64,000 nt of DNA, from the NCBI GenBank assembly GCA_015680905.1, contig CM027378.1, positions 39,653,001-39,717,000 of the forward strand. The letters are read 5' to 3'. The notes below the pieces were generated by a model. That model had not been told where the DNA came from. It was given only the letters and a program-made list of their open reading frames with translations, and did no database searches. Within the stretch, counting starts at the first letter, position 1. Every line of letters begins with the position of its first letter. Below are positions 46,166-57,302 of the stretch, one piece after another. The translations under genes were made by a program, and so were the position numbers. This DNA is from Coptis chinensis (lineage: Eukaryota; Streptophyta; Magnoliopsida; Ranunculales; Ranunculaceae).

Positions 46166-46787
46166 CTAGGGAAAAAAATAGCAAAGAAACTCAGTCGAAA
46201 GACTCTTATAGTGATTGCAAAATTCGTAAGGAAGGAGACTTACTGGTTGGAGCATGAGTGTGTTTTCTGGGAACAAGAATTCCCATAGGATCACCGTCAG
46301 CATCAGAAGGATGAACGTCCCACACATCACCCAACACACGGAAGTGGTGATCAGCCCAGCCTTCGTCACTCTGCTTCCCCTCAAAAAAGACAATCGGAGA
46401 GTTCTTGTCTCTGGTCATGAGATAGTAGTACGATTGGTCTCAAATACGCCAGACCTCATAAAAGTACCCAAACACCCAACGATTCAGAACGAATCTATGC
46501 CTCTTGGCCAATATGGCAGAATACATGACAGTTATGTAGAACAAAGGTGTTGTTTAACTAAGAGCAAGATTGAAGTGAATCAGGCACTCTATTAACAGTG
46601 GGTGAAGGGGAACAGTGAGTCCGGCCTTGAGTTGACCAATGGTGATGAGCCCCACTTTTTTATAGGCCAACTCATCTAACAACCTCCCCCACTCCAGGCC
46701 GATATCATCAGGGACGTGAAATTTCTCTCGAATCAGTTTTAGGGAGGAAATATCTCTGAAGTTTATAAGGGACCAGTTGGGATTCAT
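46166..46787 (-). pseudogene. antisense ORF of the Tat-like element, 'putative gypsy type transposon' domain
   Basis: Starts MNPNWSLINFRDISSLKLIR (46787) and reads KFHVPDDIGLEWGRLLDELA then LKAGLTVPLHPLLIECLIHF. After a stop it continues TPLFYITVMYSAILAKRHRF and DGDPMGILVPRKH. The pattern of a hydrophobic 'PLHPLL...LIHFNLALSQ' core resembles the PF04195 family found as an extra antisense gene in plant gypsy elements. Its function is unknown. At least two breaks are present (near 46556 and 46420). Confidence 0.65.
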
Positions 46788-47130
46788 GATTGAAAAAGAG
46801 AGAAAATTTCAAGTTTTGGTTAAACCCTAAACGGGAGATCAAAAGGTTCAGTATATAGGGAAAAAGTAGCGGAAGAGATAATGAGGGTTCTCTCACTAGA
46901 TCCTTTATATACAGATAAGATGGACGGTTATGATTAGCCCAAGCATTATATTATGTCTTTTCGGGATAGAACTACCATCATTACCTTTTTTGGGAAATGG
47001 CGTGTCTGTTCAAGCCGTCTTTTAAGAGCTTTATTTAGTTGAGTACAAAGACAGTTCCAACAACTATTTAGGAAAAAAATTCTCGCACCAAAAGCAGTAT
47101 CGCTTCAAGCGCCCACGTGCTAGATGGCAT

Positions 47131-47143
47131 GAGAGGGGGCATC
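47131..47143 (+). other. polypurine tract of the Tat-like element
   Basis: GAGAGGGGGCATC directly before the 3' LTR at 47144. Confidence 0.7.
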
Positions 47144-47829
47144 TGTAAGGGGGATTTCCCGTCATTGGATAGATGACACGTATATTGCAAATAACCTAAG
47201 ACTATAGATGTCCATAATGAGATGAGGACCAGCGGATCCGTTATGTGAATAAGTGATCTCGTGCTTAGCATGAGTGTTTAGTGGACATGTGCTAGGCACA
47301 TGACTGACCGCCTCTAAACATAACAGTTCTCCAAGTCGTTAGGAACTAATATGGACAGTTCTTGAAAAGAAAAAAAACTGAAGAGGGTGATCTTTGATGA
47401 TAATGAAGGAATCATGATGGCATATCTTTAAGAGTTACCTTTTAGATATAATCTTCCCATATACGATGGGACATTATGATAAGCAAAGAAACCTACCTCT
47501 CATAAGATATGATCTAGATTCAAACTTCCATAAGGAGAGAATTCCTAATAGGAAGGTAGAGTCCAAAGATGGAAGGGAACTCACAAGCGGTGAGGACAAC
47601 CCTAACCCTAGGACTTTCAAAGCTCTTCCTATATAAACCAGAGGGATTCGCTCTTAGGAACTACACAAGATAGGGTTTGATTCTCCTAAATAAACAAGGA
47701 GATACGTAGGCAGCGGCCAGGCGGTACAACCCTGAACTTACAATCATCTCATCACTTCTCTACTCAGTAAAATCTTCTAGATCACAAGGCACAGAGGAAG
47801 ATCAGGGGATACTCAGAAATTCCCCTACA
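47144..47829 (+). repeat. 3' LTR of the Tat-like element
   Basis: 686 bp, TGTAAGGGGG...CCCCTACA, followed by ACCAT (47830-47834) matching 15586-15590. Confidence 0.93.
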
Positions 47830-48393
47830 ACCATGTTGTGGGACTTCCTCTTCAAAGTATTAACTGCCTTGGGATTCTCATAGGGGTGGATACAGTGTCT
47901 TCACATTATCTTTCACTCTGCACAAATTTCAATTATGGTGAATGGTGGCCCAGTTGGGTTTTTTCATATGGAAAGAGGCCTAAAATAGGGCGACCCCCTC
48001 TCTCCCCTCCTTTTTGCCTTGGTTGAAGATGTTATGAGCAGAGGCTTGACTTATCTCACTTCAAATAGCATAATTAAGCCTATGGTGTCTCCAAGAGGTT
48101 TCCTAGCTCCCAGTCACCTATTTTTTGTAGATGATATTATCATTTTTGTAAATGGTCAAATAGCAGGAATTCGGCACCTTAACTCACTCCTTGAATGATA
48201 CCAAGCTGCATCAGGTCAATTCATGAACAAATCTAAATGCAAAATCTTTTTTGGGGCCTTCTCTCAACTTAGGAAGTTCAGAACTCTTCAAGAGCTTAAT
48301 ATTTCTGAGGGATTCTTACCAGAAAAATATGTTGGTGTCCCTCTGACACAAGGTAGAGTTACTAAGTCTATTGTTTATCCTGTTCTGGATAGG
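47830..48393 (+). mobile_element. second LINE, continuation of RT after the nested insert
   Basis: Joins in sense to AYDT at 15590: the codons after the junction read MLWDFLFKVLTALGF. Then come frame-shifted GDPLSPLLFALVEDVMS, FFVDDIIIFVNG (the YADD-type box), and KYVGVPLTQGRVTKSIVYP. Cut again at 48393 by a minus-strand LTR element; the C-terminal part is not in the window. Confidence 0.9.
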
Positions 48394-49907
48394 TGATAAC
48401 CATAAAAAGATAAAGTTTACCTACGAAATGAACGATAAACTCAAAACGTAAGTAAACTAAAACTTACTTATGTGCCTATATTATCAAAGATTATTCTACT
48501 CTCGATCTATTGAACAGATATAGTGGAGTAGGAAATTCGTTCCACTCCTAGTCCTTCCGCATGTTGTGTTTTCTAGTCTAATTACTCTACTCTAAGTCTA
48601 ATGAGAGATTTACGAATGATAACTAGACTACGATGCAACTACCCACAAGATGCAACTAGTCGACTATTTAAACAACTATGGGAATGCTACGTCGATTCTA
48701 TGATAAGGAGTTAGAGGGGGATTGATTCCACCTTAACTCGACTTAATCCTACTAACGATTTAATCGTAAGTAATCCGAATTGAATCCCCAAGCAGAACAA
48801 TCACGGGTTACTCCTAATCCCTAATTACACATGGCATTTCTACCAATTCATAACTAGCATGTGAACGATTATACCCATTCTCATGGTGAACTAATCATTT
48901 CTAGACTAGAAAGGAAATTACGACGACTCTGCGATAATTGGAATCAAGCTTTCATCAAGGCTTCTCAACCCCCTCAAATGGAGGTTTAGCCGAGAATCAT
49001 CACGCTATCATTCCCAATGGATTTCAAACAAGACATGATATAAAGATTGAAACTTTGCTTGTTTAAACTCAATTCAAAACTACTCATGCAATAATTGAAT
49101 TTAACTAATAATGACAAACAATTGAATCTAAGAATTGAACTAAATAAGTAAATGGAAAATGAACTGGATTACCAAGAACACTATTTTATTAATCTAATGA
49201 ATAATAAAACAATTATTCAAATACTAAATTAATAATCTACTTGTTCTAAAGTAATTAATTAAATATGAAACTAGATCTACAACAAGATATGAAAAACTAA
49301 TTAATGGAGGCTAACTAATCTAGGTCTAACTATCTACCATTAACAAAGAGTCAAACTCTTGTTTTTATACTTTCAGATCCAAAAATCGTGGATGGGCTTG
49401 GAGCCATGTTTTGGGCCAGAGAATCAGGCCTAAAACCCAATTCTTTCAGTCCAAAAGGGCCTCTTCAATTGTAGGTGGCTTCAATAGACTTTTCATCTAC
49501 TTCTGCTCCTCTGATTGGTTCAAGGCTTAGACCATTGGAAATCTCTTTCTGAGCCGGTCGTTTTGACATAAAGTAGGCCCAATTCCGAGGTCTGAGTCCA
49601 AAGATACGGCCTTCGGAAGTTTCTCACGACTTTGAGTCTTTTATTTTTGCCCGCGTCGACTTTTCAGCTTTTGACCGGGATTTAGAAAGGCTTTGTCTTC
49701 TTGAATCTTGGCCTTTAATCACAGAACTCCTTAGCAACCGACCTTTGCTCCTTTATCTCGCTAAAGTGGCACATTTCTGCACATAATGGACTTTGAAGCC
49801 TGGAATGCATAAAAACACGAATCGGTATTAACTCTTAATTATTACTCACATAATTGGTCTAAAAGTATGATTTACGGGGTTAAAACTACAGTTTTGGGCT
49901 CTTATCA
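48394..49907 (-). repeat. 3' LTR of a minus-strand Athila-like element
   Basis: 1514 bp. On the minus strand it starts TGATAAGAGCCCAAAACTG (49907) and ends TATGGTTATCA (48394). The adjoining polypurine tract on the minus strand (TGTTTGGGGGTGGTT, about 49908-49922) shows that this is the 3' LTR and that the internal region extends to higher coordinates. The insertion site is flanked on the left by ATAGG (48389-48393). The partner LTR is not in the window. Confidence 0.9.
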
Positions 49908-52226
49908 AACCACCCCCAAACAGCATTTTGCTTGTCCTCAAGCAAAGATGAGAAATTAGAATAAGTGACCAAAAATAGAGTTCTATCTACTCTCCGTTTA
50001 TTTGAAAGTCGCGATTGCATTGACCATATATGCAACAAGGCCTTAAACCACTAGGAATTCCCTAGTGGACGAGTTATAGCCCTCGTGAGAGTTTTTCGAT
50101 GAAGGTACTCACAAACTTCATCTATACTACAACGACTAAGAAATAAAACTATTGTTTCCTGATTCATGCTCTAAATTAACTATACCTCTCACTAGCAATG
50201 CATATAGAGTAATCAAGTCGAAACCTAAGCTAATATATGCAGAATAATCAATCATCTACAATAAACATATATACAATGAGTAATACTATGAAATGTCTAG
50301 CAGGTTCATTTCTGAAACTCGGAATAGCGTCCGTAAGTATGTTCTCACAATAATAGTCGAGATACAACACTCTGATTTTTTCACTCAAGTTTTATTTACT
50401 CCGATTAATGCGGTGGGCACACTTTACCTTACAATCTCAATGACAACAAGGAAGCCGGAGTCGATCAAACACATCGCCACTTTACTATCACACTAACCTA
50501 TTCCTAATTGAGCTAGAGGTCTTTATTAGGTGTTGCGGGGATTAGGAGATGGTTTAAGAAGGAAGAAAATGGATATTAAAAAAGGACAAGTCTGAGATAA
50601 TAGAGTCTTCATACTATGTAACTAGAGAAAACCTTGTTATTTACTTTTGCTTCTACACTTTGTTTCCATCCTTAGCCATATTTTTTTTTCTTTGGCTTTT
50701 GACTCCTTTTATTCTATTTTTTTGGAGTTTTTATTTTATTTCTATTTCTATTTTTCTTTTCTTTGGATGGAAACTTCTTTTCTTTATTTTCTGAAGCAAT
50801 TAACTAACTTTTGTTTACACAGGTTTTTCTCTTCTTCTTTCTTCCTCATTCTATTCTCAGACTTATTCTAGATTGGGTAGGTTGATTTTTTTTTATTATT
50901 TTATTATTTTATTATTTTGTTTTGTTTTTGTAACAGGGTAAAGGATTTGTGGTTTATGAAAGGCTAAAGAAAGGCTCAGAGGGGCGACTAGCGGAAAATA
51001 ATTCATAGGTTTGAATTTCTGTCTATATCGATCCAAAGAGGGCCTAAATTCTCGCTTAGGATATGGTTTAGTGATCAAGCAAGTGGACGTGTGATTTCTC
51101 TATCCGGATTTTACTTCTCCCTTATGTCATTTCTCAAATGTTTCAATCATATAAGGCTTTAGGCTATATTCTTACAGGATTTGCAGAATAAGTACTCTAG
51201 CCTAGATTTCAAAAACTTACTACTAACAATCATCGATACTCATGTAATATATTTGTAGATAGATGCAAAGATTATTACCTACATATTAACCAAAGTTTCT
51301 AAAAATTATTTTAATACAAAAGCTACGTGAGACTTCTAGATTATTAAGAGTATAGAGAAGAAAAACAATACCAATATTCCTAAGTGTATAGCATGAACTT
51401 ATTTATTTATATTTTTGAATTTTTGAAATTTTAACTAGAAAACAAGTGCATATTATACCTATCTATATCCTAACCAATGCCTTAATTACACGTGTTTCTA
51501 TGCCCCCCCCAAACAAGAAGCATGCTTTGTCCTCAAAGAATTTAAATAAAGAGGGTAGGAAAAATACCATTGAAGCGCGTGAAATTCAGGAACATCTGCA
51601 AAACAAGGTTAGAACGTACTAATATAGAAAATAAAAAAACTGACACAACTCTATAAGAGTTCCACCCATTATGGGGTTAACAAGAATCAAATTGCTTGGG
51701 ACATAAGCAGACACTAAGTAAAATTAAAACTTACCTTATCTCCCACTTTATTCATCATCCTCCTCATCATCTTCTATAAAGAAGTGAGGTTCCTTCGCGT
51801 CCTGCCATGCCATGATAATTTGCCAGGCTTCCCACCATTTATCATCTATTATTGCTAACCTATTAAGCGCCACTTAGTTTGACGGGGTGTAGGGTGCAAC
51901 CTGATGAGGTTGTATCCTCCACCCTTGCCAAGTCATTGCGCGGAAAGATCGAATAATACTATTGGTGGGTGCGTGCGATTAATCGACCGTAATTCAATCC
52001 GTGAAGCGTATACAAAAACAGGGAAAGAAACATAGCATAATACGGAAATTAGAACAGGTATAAGAAGGTACTTATGCCTCATGCTATGGGCTCGAGCTAA
52101 ACTAGACATCAAGGTTACGGGAAGGTCATGGCACATCGTCCGTGGCTAAAAGCAAGGAAGGCGGCTGCAAGTGGCATCATTCACAAAAAGAAAAAAACGC
52201 CATTCCCCTAAAATGTTTAGCATGAT
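49908..52226 (-). other. 3' noncoding block of the minus-strand element
   Basis: Related to 23690-25194 plus 39986-40249. Includes a pyrimidine-rich stretch on the plus strand (50670-50930) with TTATTATTTTATTA repeats, and a second purine tract on the minus strand (CTTGTTTGGGGGGGGC, near 51507-51522). No genes recognised. Confidence 0.65.
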
Positions 52227-52679
52227 CTAAAACATACTTGATTGCCTATGTTCATGGACGGGGCTACCAAAAGCGACGTTATAGTCCCCTTGGTCCTCGA
52301 TACGGAAAATGCCTGCGCCATACGACTCATGCAAAAACTCATAAGTGTAGACATACATATTATCTACCCAATAGCACCATGGGTCTTGTATTTTGGCGGG
52401 CATAGCAAGTCCAAGAACAAATGCTAGCAAGAACCTGGTAATTTCCATTGGTTCATCATTAATGTTGATGGAGAACACTTGTTCTCCATCTGGCCTCTCA
52501 AAGAAAATGCAGTTATCGTAAAAATAAGATGCTAGTGTTGGAGAGTAAAGTTCAGCAGGTCTTACCATAAGCGGTTCCCAGCCTACGTATGTGATCGCCT
52601 CGCGAAACCAAGCACCATAAGTAGTGCTTTGGAACAAATCTTCGAAAGACTGTTCCGGTATTATTGTAGGAGACGTCAT
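52227..52679 (-). CDS. retroelement ORF, Athila ORF1-like, unknown function
   Basis: 150 codons from MTSPTIIPEQSFEDLFQSTT, then YGAWFREAITYVGWEPLMVR and a cluster of aromatic residues (ASYFYDNCIFFERP), MEITRFLLAFVLGLAMPAKI. It resembles the start of plant retroelement ORF1-type proteins, which carry a 'W...L....FY.N......R......LP' pattern. Its ATG is preceded on the minus strand by GC-rich repeats like those before gag in the inner Athila-like element, so it may occupy the gag position. Confidence in the family is moderate to low. Confidence 0.5.
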   Translation of the reverse strand: MTSPTIIPEQSFEDLFQSTTYGAWFREAITYVGWEPLMVRPAELYSPTLASYFYDNCIFFERPDGEQVFSININDEPMEITRFLLAFVLGLAMPAKIQDPWCYWVDNMYVYTYEFLHESYGAGIFRIEDQGDYNVAFGSPVHEHRQSSMF

Positions 52680-52759
52680 CTCAAAACGATGCTCTGGAAC
52701 AGCTGCAAATGATCCTGGAACAACCCGCAGAAAACTGGAAATTTTTGTGTTACGGAGGT

Positions 52760-52930
52760 CAGGGCACGAGTGCGCTCCACTTGGGCGTGGGTGCGCTCTG
52801 ATGATTTTGGAGTTCCAGTGTTTGAGCGTGAGTCGCGCTCACTTTGGGCGCGGGTGCGCTCTGTATACAAAATTCGACAACCGTGGTAGAGCGCGAGTGT
52901 GCTCTCCTCAGAAAGCGCCCGAGGTGCCGA
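52760..52930 (-). repeat. GC-rich leader repeats
   Basis: Degenerate units with 'GAGCGCAC' and 'GCGCCC' recur at about 52762, 52785, 52838 and 52890 just upstream of the ORF at 52679. They are similar in style to 18680-18890. Confidence 0.6.
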
Positions 52931-53515
52931 TTCGTGTAAAATGAGGGAAGCGCGTGGGAAGCGTGGGAGTGAAAGGTGAGTGATGGAAGTTAGGTGTAGT
53001 GTGGGTTGTGAGTGTAGAATGAATGAAGTTTATATAGGTTTTAAGTTGCTAAAATAGATCGGGAAGTTGCCAAAAAGTTTTTACGGCAGCTTCCGGAAAT
53101 ACTAAAATTTCCAAACCCGAAAACGGAAACAACTCATATTCTTGATTCTAAAACAACCCTAGTATCTTTTAGGTTGAATTTAGGATAGAATCTACCTATT
53201 TTATCGAGATTTCATCCTACCATGATATTTATTCATAGATATGCCTAATCGGCCATATTCTCACCCTGACTCTGCAATAACTTCTTAAACGAGGGTCATA
53301 TAAAAATCATGCTGGAATAGATAACACCACCCCCAAACAATTTGGGAAGGTGGGATCAATATTAAACAACCACGCACAATGAAAATAATGACATTATATT
53401 AATATTGGCATTAAATGCCCTTTTACTACAAAATCCAAATTACGGAATTAAAACTTACATTAAAATAACTAACAATAATAAAACTACAAATAAAAAACAT
53501 CAAACTATACTATCC

Positions 53516-54136
53516 CTAAACACCGGTGATTGGTAGTGGAGGGCACACTTCGGAGATGGCTCCCCGAAGCTTCGATGGGCCAGCACCATTCGTCTTTCGG
53601 CGGCGCGCTTCGTGTCTCGATCTTTGTATCCTCGAAGGAGAATCCCCGTGAGGTGGGAAGCGTGCAAGCATATCGGCCCGAGGCGGTCTTTGAGCTTCTA
53701 GCTCAGTCCTCATCTGTTCCCACCTCTCATCCTCCCGCTGGGTACGGATCTCGAAGTTATGGTGGATAGTAGCCTGTCGAGTCCGGAGGTCTTCGCAGAT
53801 AGTGTTGAGTGAACGCATGCCACGATGAATCACAGCCATGCGTTCTGCATCTGACCAACACCTCTCCAAGGCATCAGCATCAAAACAAGTCAAATCCTCC
53901 TCATCCTCCGAGTCATTCTCATTTCCACCATCCTCCTCGTCCTCTACCCTATCCTCAGGTAACCTCCAAACTCGTTGGACACAATCCTTATAGATACGAG
54001 GATTTCGATGTAGGGTAAGGGAAATCCTATAAGATGCCGGAGCTGCTCTCAACTTCAACATGATCTTGGTTATCAAAACAGGAAGAGGTGCAATAGACTT
54101 CCCTACTCCCCTAATCATGTTAAGAAAAAACTCCAA
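53516..54136 (-). CDS. retroelement ORF with acidic segment, unknown
   Basis: 206 codons. N-terminal part MEFFLNMIRGVGKSIAPLPV, then PASYRISLTLHRNPRIYKDC. An acidic block (DRVEDEEDGGNENDSEDEED) is followed by a predicted helical region (RSLNTICEDLRTRQATIHHN, ERWEQMRTELEAQ) and a basic tail (SRHEARRRKTNGAG). The order suggests it is the downstream part of the same protein as 54354-54692, split by a frameshift near 54150-54350. Function not known. Confidence 0.5.
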   Translation of the reverse strand: MEFFLNMIRGVGKSIAPLPVLITKIMLKLRAAPASYRISLTLHRNPRIYKDCVQRVWRLPEDRVEDEEDGGNENDSEDEEDLTCFDADALERCWSDAERMAVIHRGMRSLNTICEDLRTRQATIHHNFEIRTQREDERWEQMRTELEAQRPPRADMLARFPPHGDSPSRIQRSRHEARRRKTNGAGPSKLRGAISEVCPPLPITGV

Positions 54137-54353
54137 GATCTGAGAACTTCGTACTTCGCTCTCGGAGTATCCATAAAATGTGGAGGCGTTCGGACCGATG
54201 TCACGACCTGACCTTCTCCTTCCCTAGGGCGTTCCGACCAATCAATCGAATTTGGTAGTTGGTTGGTTGGTTCGAGGGATGCCTGGCGAACACGATCGAG
54301 CTTCGCATTGTAGTTCCGCCGTAATAGCCACGTTCATCAACGGCTCTACCCCA

Positions 54354-54692
54354 TTATATTGGGACTCTGTATCGTGGCATCGGATGGATTCTAGGCGGAA
54401 TGCCTAGAATCTCAGCCAACAACCCAGCAGTTACTTCCTTCCTCCTCTTCGCCACCATAACAAAAATTCTACTCCCCTCCAACTCCCTCGTGTTGTAAAA
54501 CCGTCGGACTAAGTCTGCATGGTAAAAGGCTTCGGTCGAGTACCACAAGCTATTCCAGTCTCTACTAATCATTTTGTCACCATAAAACGGCGCGAAGTGG
54601 TCGCCAGTAAATGCTTGCTCTGGCAAAATTCGACGTTGTTGAGCCTTTGGAGTTTGAACTGATTTGGGGTTTGTAGAAGGTGTAGGAAGCAA
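54354..54692 (-). CDS. retroelement ORF, 'putative plant transposon protein' domain
   Basis: 112 codons. After a low-complexity start (STNPKSVQTPKAQQRRILPE) it reads MISRDWNSLWYSTEAFYHAD, LVRRFYNTRELEG, RIFVMVAKRRKEV and LLAEILGIPP. The order W...L....FY.......VRG......I...LGIP is that of the plant transposon/Athila ORF1 domain (PF20167 type). Likely N-terminal part of the protein continued at 54136-53516. Confidence 0.6.
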   Translation of the reverse strand: MLPTPSTNPKSVQTPKAQQRRILPEQAFTGDHFAPFYGDKMISRDWNSLWYSTEAFYHADLVRRFYNTRELEGSRIFVMVAKRRKEVTAGLLAEILGIPPRIHPMPRYRVPI

Positions 54693-54699
54693 TGAGGAA

Positions 54700-55441
54700 C
54701 AACCTCACTGGAACAACAATGGTGGTGGTGCGGTGGTGGCGCGGTGGTGGATCGGCAGTTCAAATTTTTTTATTTTTCGTTATTTTTTGATGATTTAAAT
54801 TGGTGGAGGTGGTGGTAGAAAGATTTTAGATTAGATTGGAAGTTGATTTGAACTGTGGGCGTGGGTTAATTTGGTTTTCTTTTAATTTTATTTTTTTAGG
54901 TTTGGGTTTAAAGGTTTTTGGTCGTTAATGGAGGTTTGGAAGTGGAGAACGCGACTGTTGGTGCGAAGGTAAGGGGCGCAGGTGCATTGCCGGTGCGCGC
55001 GGGTTGGGCCCAAGCCCAATTCGAAATTTTTGAATTTTTCGATTTTTTGCGCAACTTCAAACTAATATTGCCGTTTCGTTACCGGTCCGATTTTTGCGAA
55101 TGAGATATGGAAATGATCAGGAGAGAATTTCCAATCCAATGATCCATAAAACACTCTATTCTGACTGTGGATGACATAAAAGACAGTGGAAAACGCCTCG
55201 GAGTGCGTGCATGACGTACGTTATGCGAACGAATGAACTCTAAATTCATAGATTATGTCAATCCGAATTGAAATACAATTAAACGGCCTAAGCAACTCTA
55301 ATGGGACATAAAACATTCTAGGACGGAAACACGAACACCCCACCCCCAAACAAATTTTTTACAACAAAGTTTAGAAAATTTATTTTTTAAGTGGGTCTTT
55401 TAAAGTCAGATTCCCGGGACTTCCTAGATTACTATGTTTAT

Positions 55442-55446
<5 letters not shown>
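54700..55446 (-). other. leader part of the minus-strand element, noncoding
   Basis: A GGTGGTG-rich microsatellite-like stretch lies at 54718-54760. Another purine tract on the minus strand (GTTTGGGGGTGGGG) is at about 55338-55351. No LTR was found before the (TA)n tract at 55447. Confidence 0.5.

Positions 55447-55522
<76 letters not shown>
55447..55522. repeat. (TA)n microsatellite, left flank
   Basis: About 38 TA units directly abutting the terminal sequence GGGGGATAGAGCCAC of the foldback-like element. Confidence 0.98.
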
Positions 55523-55525
<3 letters not shown>

Positions 55526-56564
55526 GGGATAGAGCCACGAATCTTTGTAGCCACATTGTGGACACAGCCGATCCACACCTTTCATCTCGTGCATCAACAG
55601 AACTGATCCTACGGACATAGTCCATTCTTCTCCAAAAAACGAAATTCCAGAAAAACCAAAATTTCAGAAATCAGAAAAACAAAAAACACGAAATATCAGA
55701 AAAACAAAAAACACGAAATGTTTACCTTCTTCTCCAAAAAAAAATCAGTGTTTACGAATCAATCTCCTCCAATTTCACCGATCTCTCTCCAAAATCTATA
55801 AAGGAGAAAGTTTAAAACAAATTTTTTTGTGTTCAATCCATAAAAGAGATTCATTTGAAGAAGAAATTAGGTATAACTATTCTCTCAACTTAATCTTATT
55901 TGGTATTAATGGTTCTTGACTGATTATGTATTTATGTGTAGTGATGATTAACCTTTATGTATTCTCCACAAATTCGTATTAATGGTTCTTGGTATGAGTT
56001 CACAACAAATTATTAATCTTATTTGGTATTAATGGTTCTTGATCCGTGAGTTCACAAATTTCTTCTTCATTAATTTATGTGTGATTATGATTATGTATTC
56101 TTTTCCTTGCAATGAGATAAGCTAGTGTGTAGTGATGATTAACCTTTATGTTTCTTATGTCATCTCATGGAACATTCTTCATGACTTTAAACGACCTACC
56201 CCAACTACACAAGGCGGTGCTCCACCTACCCTCACGCGATCCATCAAAGACGTGCTGTTCCTCTTCCATGAGTTGCCATGTGGTTCTAACTTATTATTGC
56301 ACACTTAGTTTGTTGATTTCAAGTACTATAAAAAATCGAATGTTTACCTTCTTCTCCAAAAAAATCCCCAGTGCGGCTACACTCTCGAAAACAATTAAGG
56401 TTTGTGTTTACCTTCTCTCTTTTAATCTTATCTCCAAAAATCAGTGTTTCACTCGAAAACAATGTGCTAATTAACCATTGTTGTGTTGAATTAAGGTGTT
56501 CATTGACGAATCAATCTTCGTTTCAAGCTTAGTTTAAGTCGGAGCAACCTTTATTTTCACAGGT

Positions 56565-56753
56565 TTGTTTCTTCCATTCAAACAAGATTTTGTTGTTCAT
56601 AAATTGGGATTTTGCTTCTTTTTTATGGAACTAATTGGCGTTGCTATGGGTTTGTTTGATATTTGTTTGCTTTATAAACATTTAAGTGGGATTGAATTAT
56701 TAATTGAAGATATTTTGTTTGTTTACTTGATTGGATTTATAAGAGATGAATGA
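56565..56753 (+). CDS. 62-codon ORF in left inverted arm, identical to right-arm copy
   Basis: Opens MFLPFKQDFVVHKLGFCFFF, a hydrophobic peptide with no known family. The same 62 codons are at 62594-62782 on the minus strand. Likely a by-product of arm sequence and not a gene. Confidence 0.3.
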   Translation: MFLPFKQDFVVHKLGFCFFFMELIGVAMGLFDICLLYKHLSGIELLIEDILFVYLIGFIRDE

Positions 56754-56789
56754 TTAAAAATAAATAAATCATTAAATCAAGCAATGAAG

Positions 56790-57302
56790 TTATGAGCGGT
56801 GAACTTCTGTCGAGTTCGATTGAACTCTATCAGATTTTTGAACTCTTTCAGAGTTCAGAGTTTTGAACTCTGTCAGAGTTCGGTGAACTCTGTCAGAGTT
56901 TTGAACTCTTTCAGAGTTTAGAGTTTTGAACTCTGTCAGAGTTCGGTGAATTTGTCGAGTTTTGAACTCTGTCGAGTTCGTGAACTCTTTTCGAGTTCGA
57001 GTTTTGAACTCTTCGAGTTGGTGAACTTTGTCGAGTTTTGAACTCTTTCAGAGTTCGGTGAACTCTGTCAGAGTTTAGAGTTTTGAACTCTTTCAGAGTT
57101 CAGAGTTTTGAACTCTTTCAGAGTTTTGTGAACTCTATCAGAGTTTTGAACTCTTTCAGAGTTTTGAACTCTGTCAGAGTTCGGTGAACTCTTTCAGAGT
57201 TCAGAGTTTTGAACTCTTTCAGAGTTCGGTGAACTCTGTCAGAGTTTTGAACTCTTTCAGAGTTCAGAGTTTTGAACTCTTTCAGAGTTCGGTGAACTCT
57301 GT
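56790..57302. repeat. GAACTCTG hairpin repeat array, left arm
   Basis: Over twenty copies of AACTCTGTCAGAGTT or AACTCTTTCAGAGTT, separated by TTG, CGGTG or CAG. Each unit is itself a near palindrome (AACTCTG then CAGAGTT). Confidence 0.95.

Larger units (their letters stand above)
15591..47829 (+). mobile_element. Tat-like Ty3/gypsy retroelement (outer), non-autonomous, with nested insertions
   Basis: Bounded by LTRs of 685 and 686 bp starting TGTAAGGGGG and ending CCCCTACA, with ACCAT target duplications. The primer binding site (TGGCACCGTCTGTGGGGA, 16281) and a purine tract GAGAGGGGGCATC before the 3' LTR are typical of the Tat lineage. Its own sequence is 16276-16362 plus 41681-47143, about 5.5 kb. 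It carries a gag relic on the plus strand, a Serinc gene fragment on the minus strand and antisense ORFs of the kind found between pol and the 3' LTR in Tat elements. No protease, RT, RNase H or integrase was found, so it must have depended on another element. Confidence 0.88.

Noticed and set aside
55391-55618. ORFs on both strands with long Ile-Tyr runs
   Set aside because: They are translations of the (TA)n microsatellite.
56790-57302. possible CRISPR array
   Set aside because: Spacers are just a few bases and not unique, and the context is a plant transposon; these are tandem hairpin repeats.
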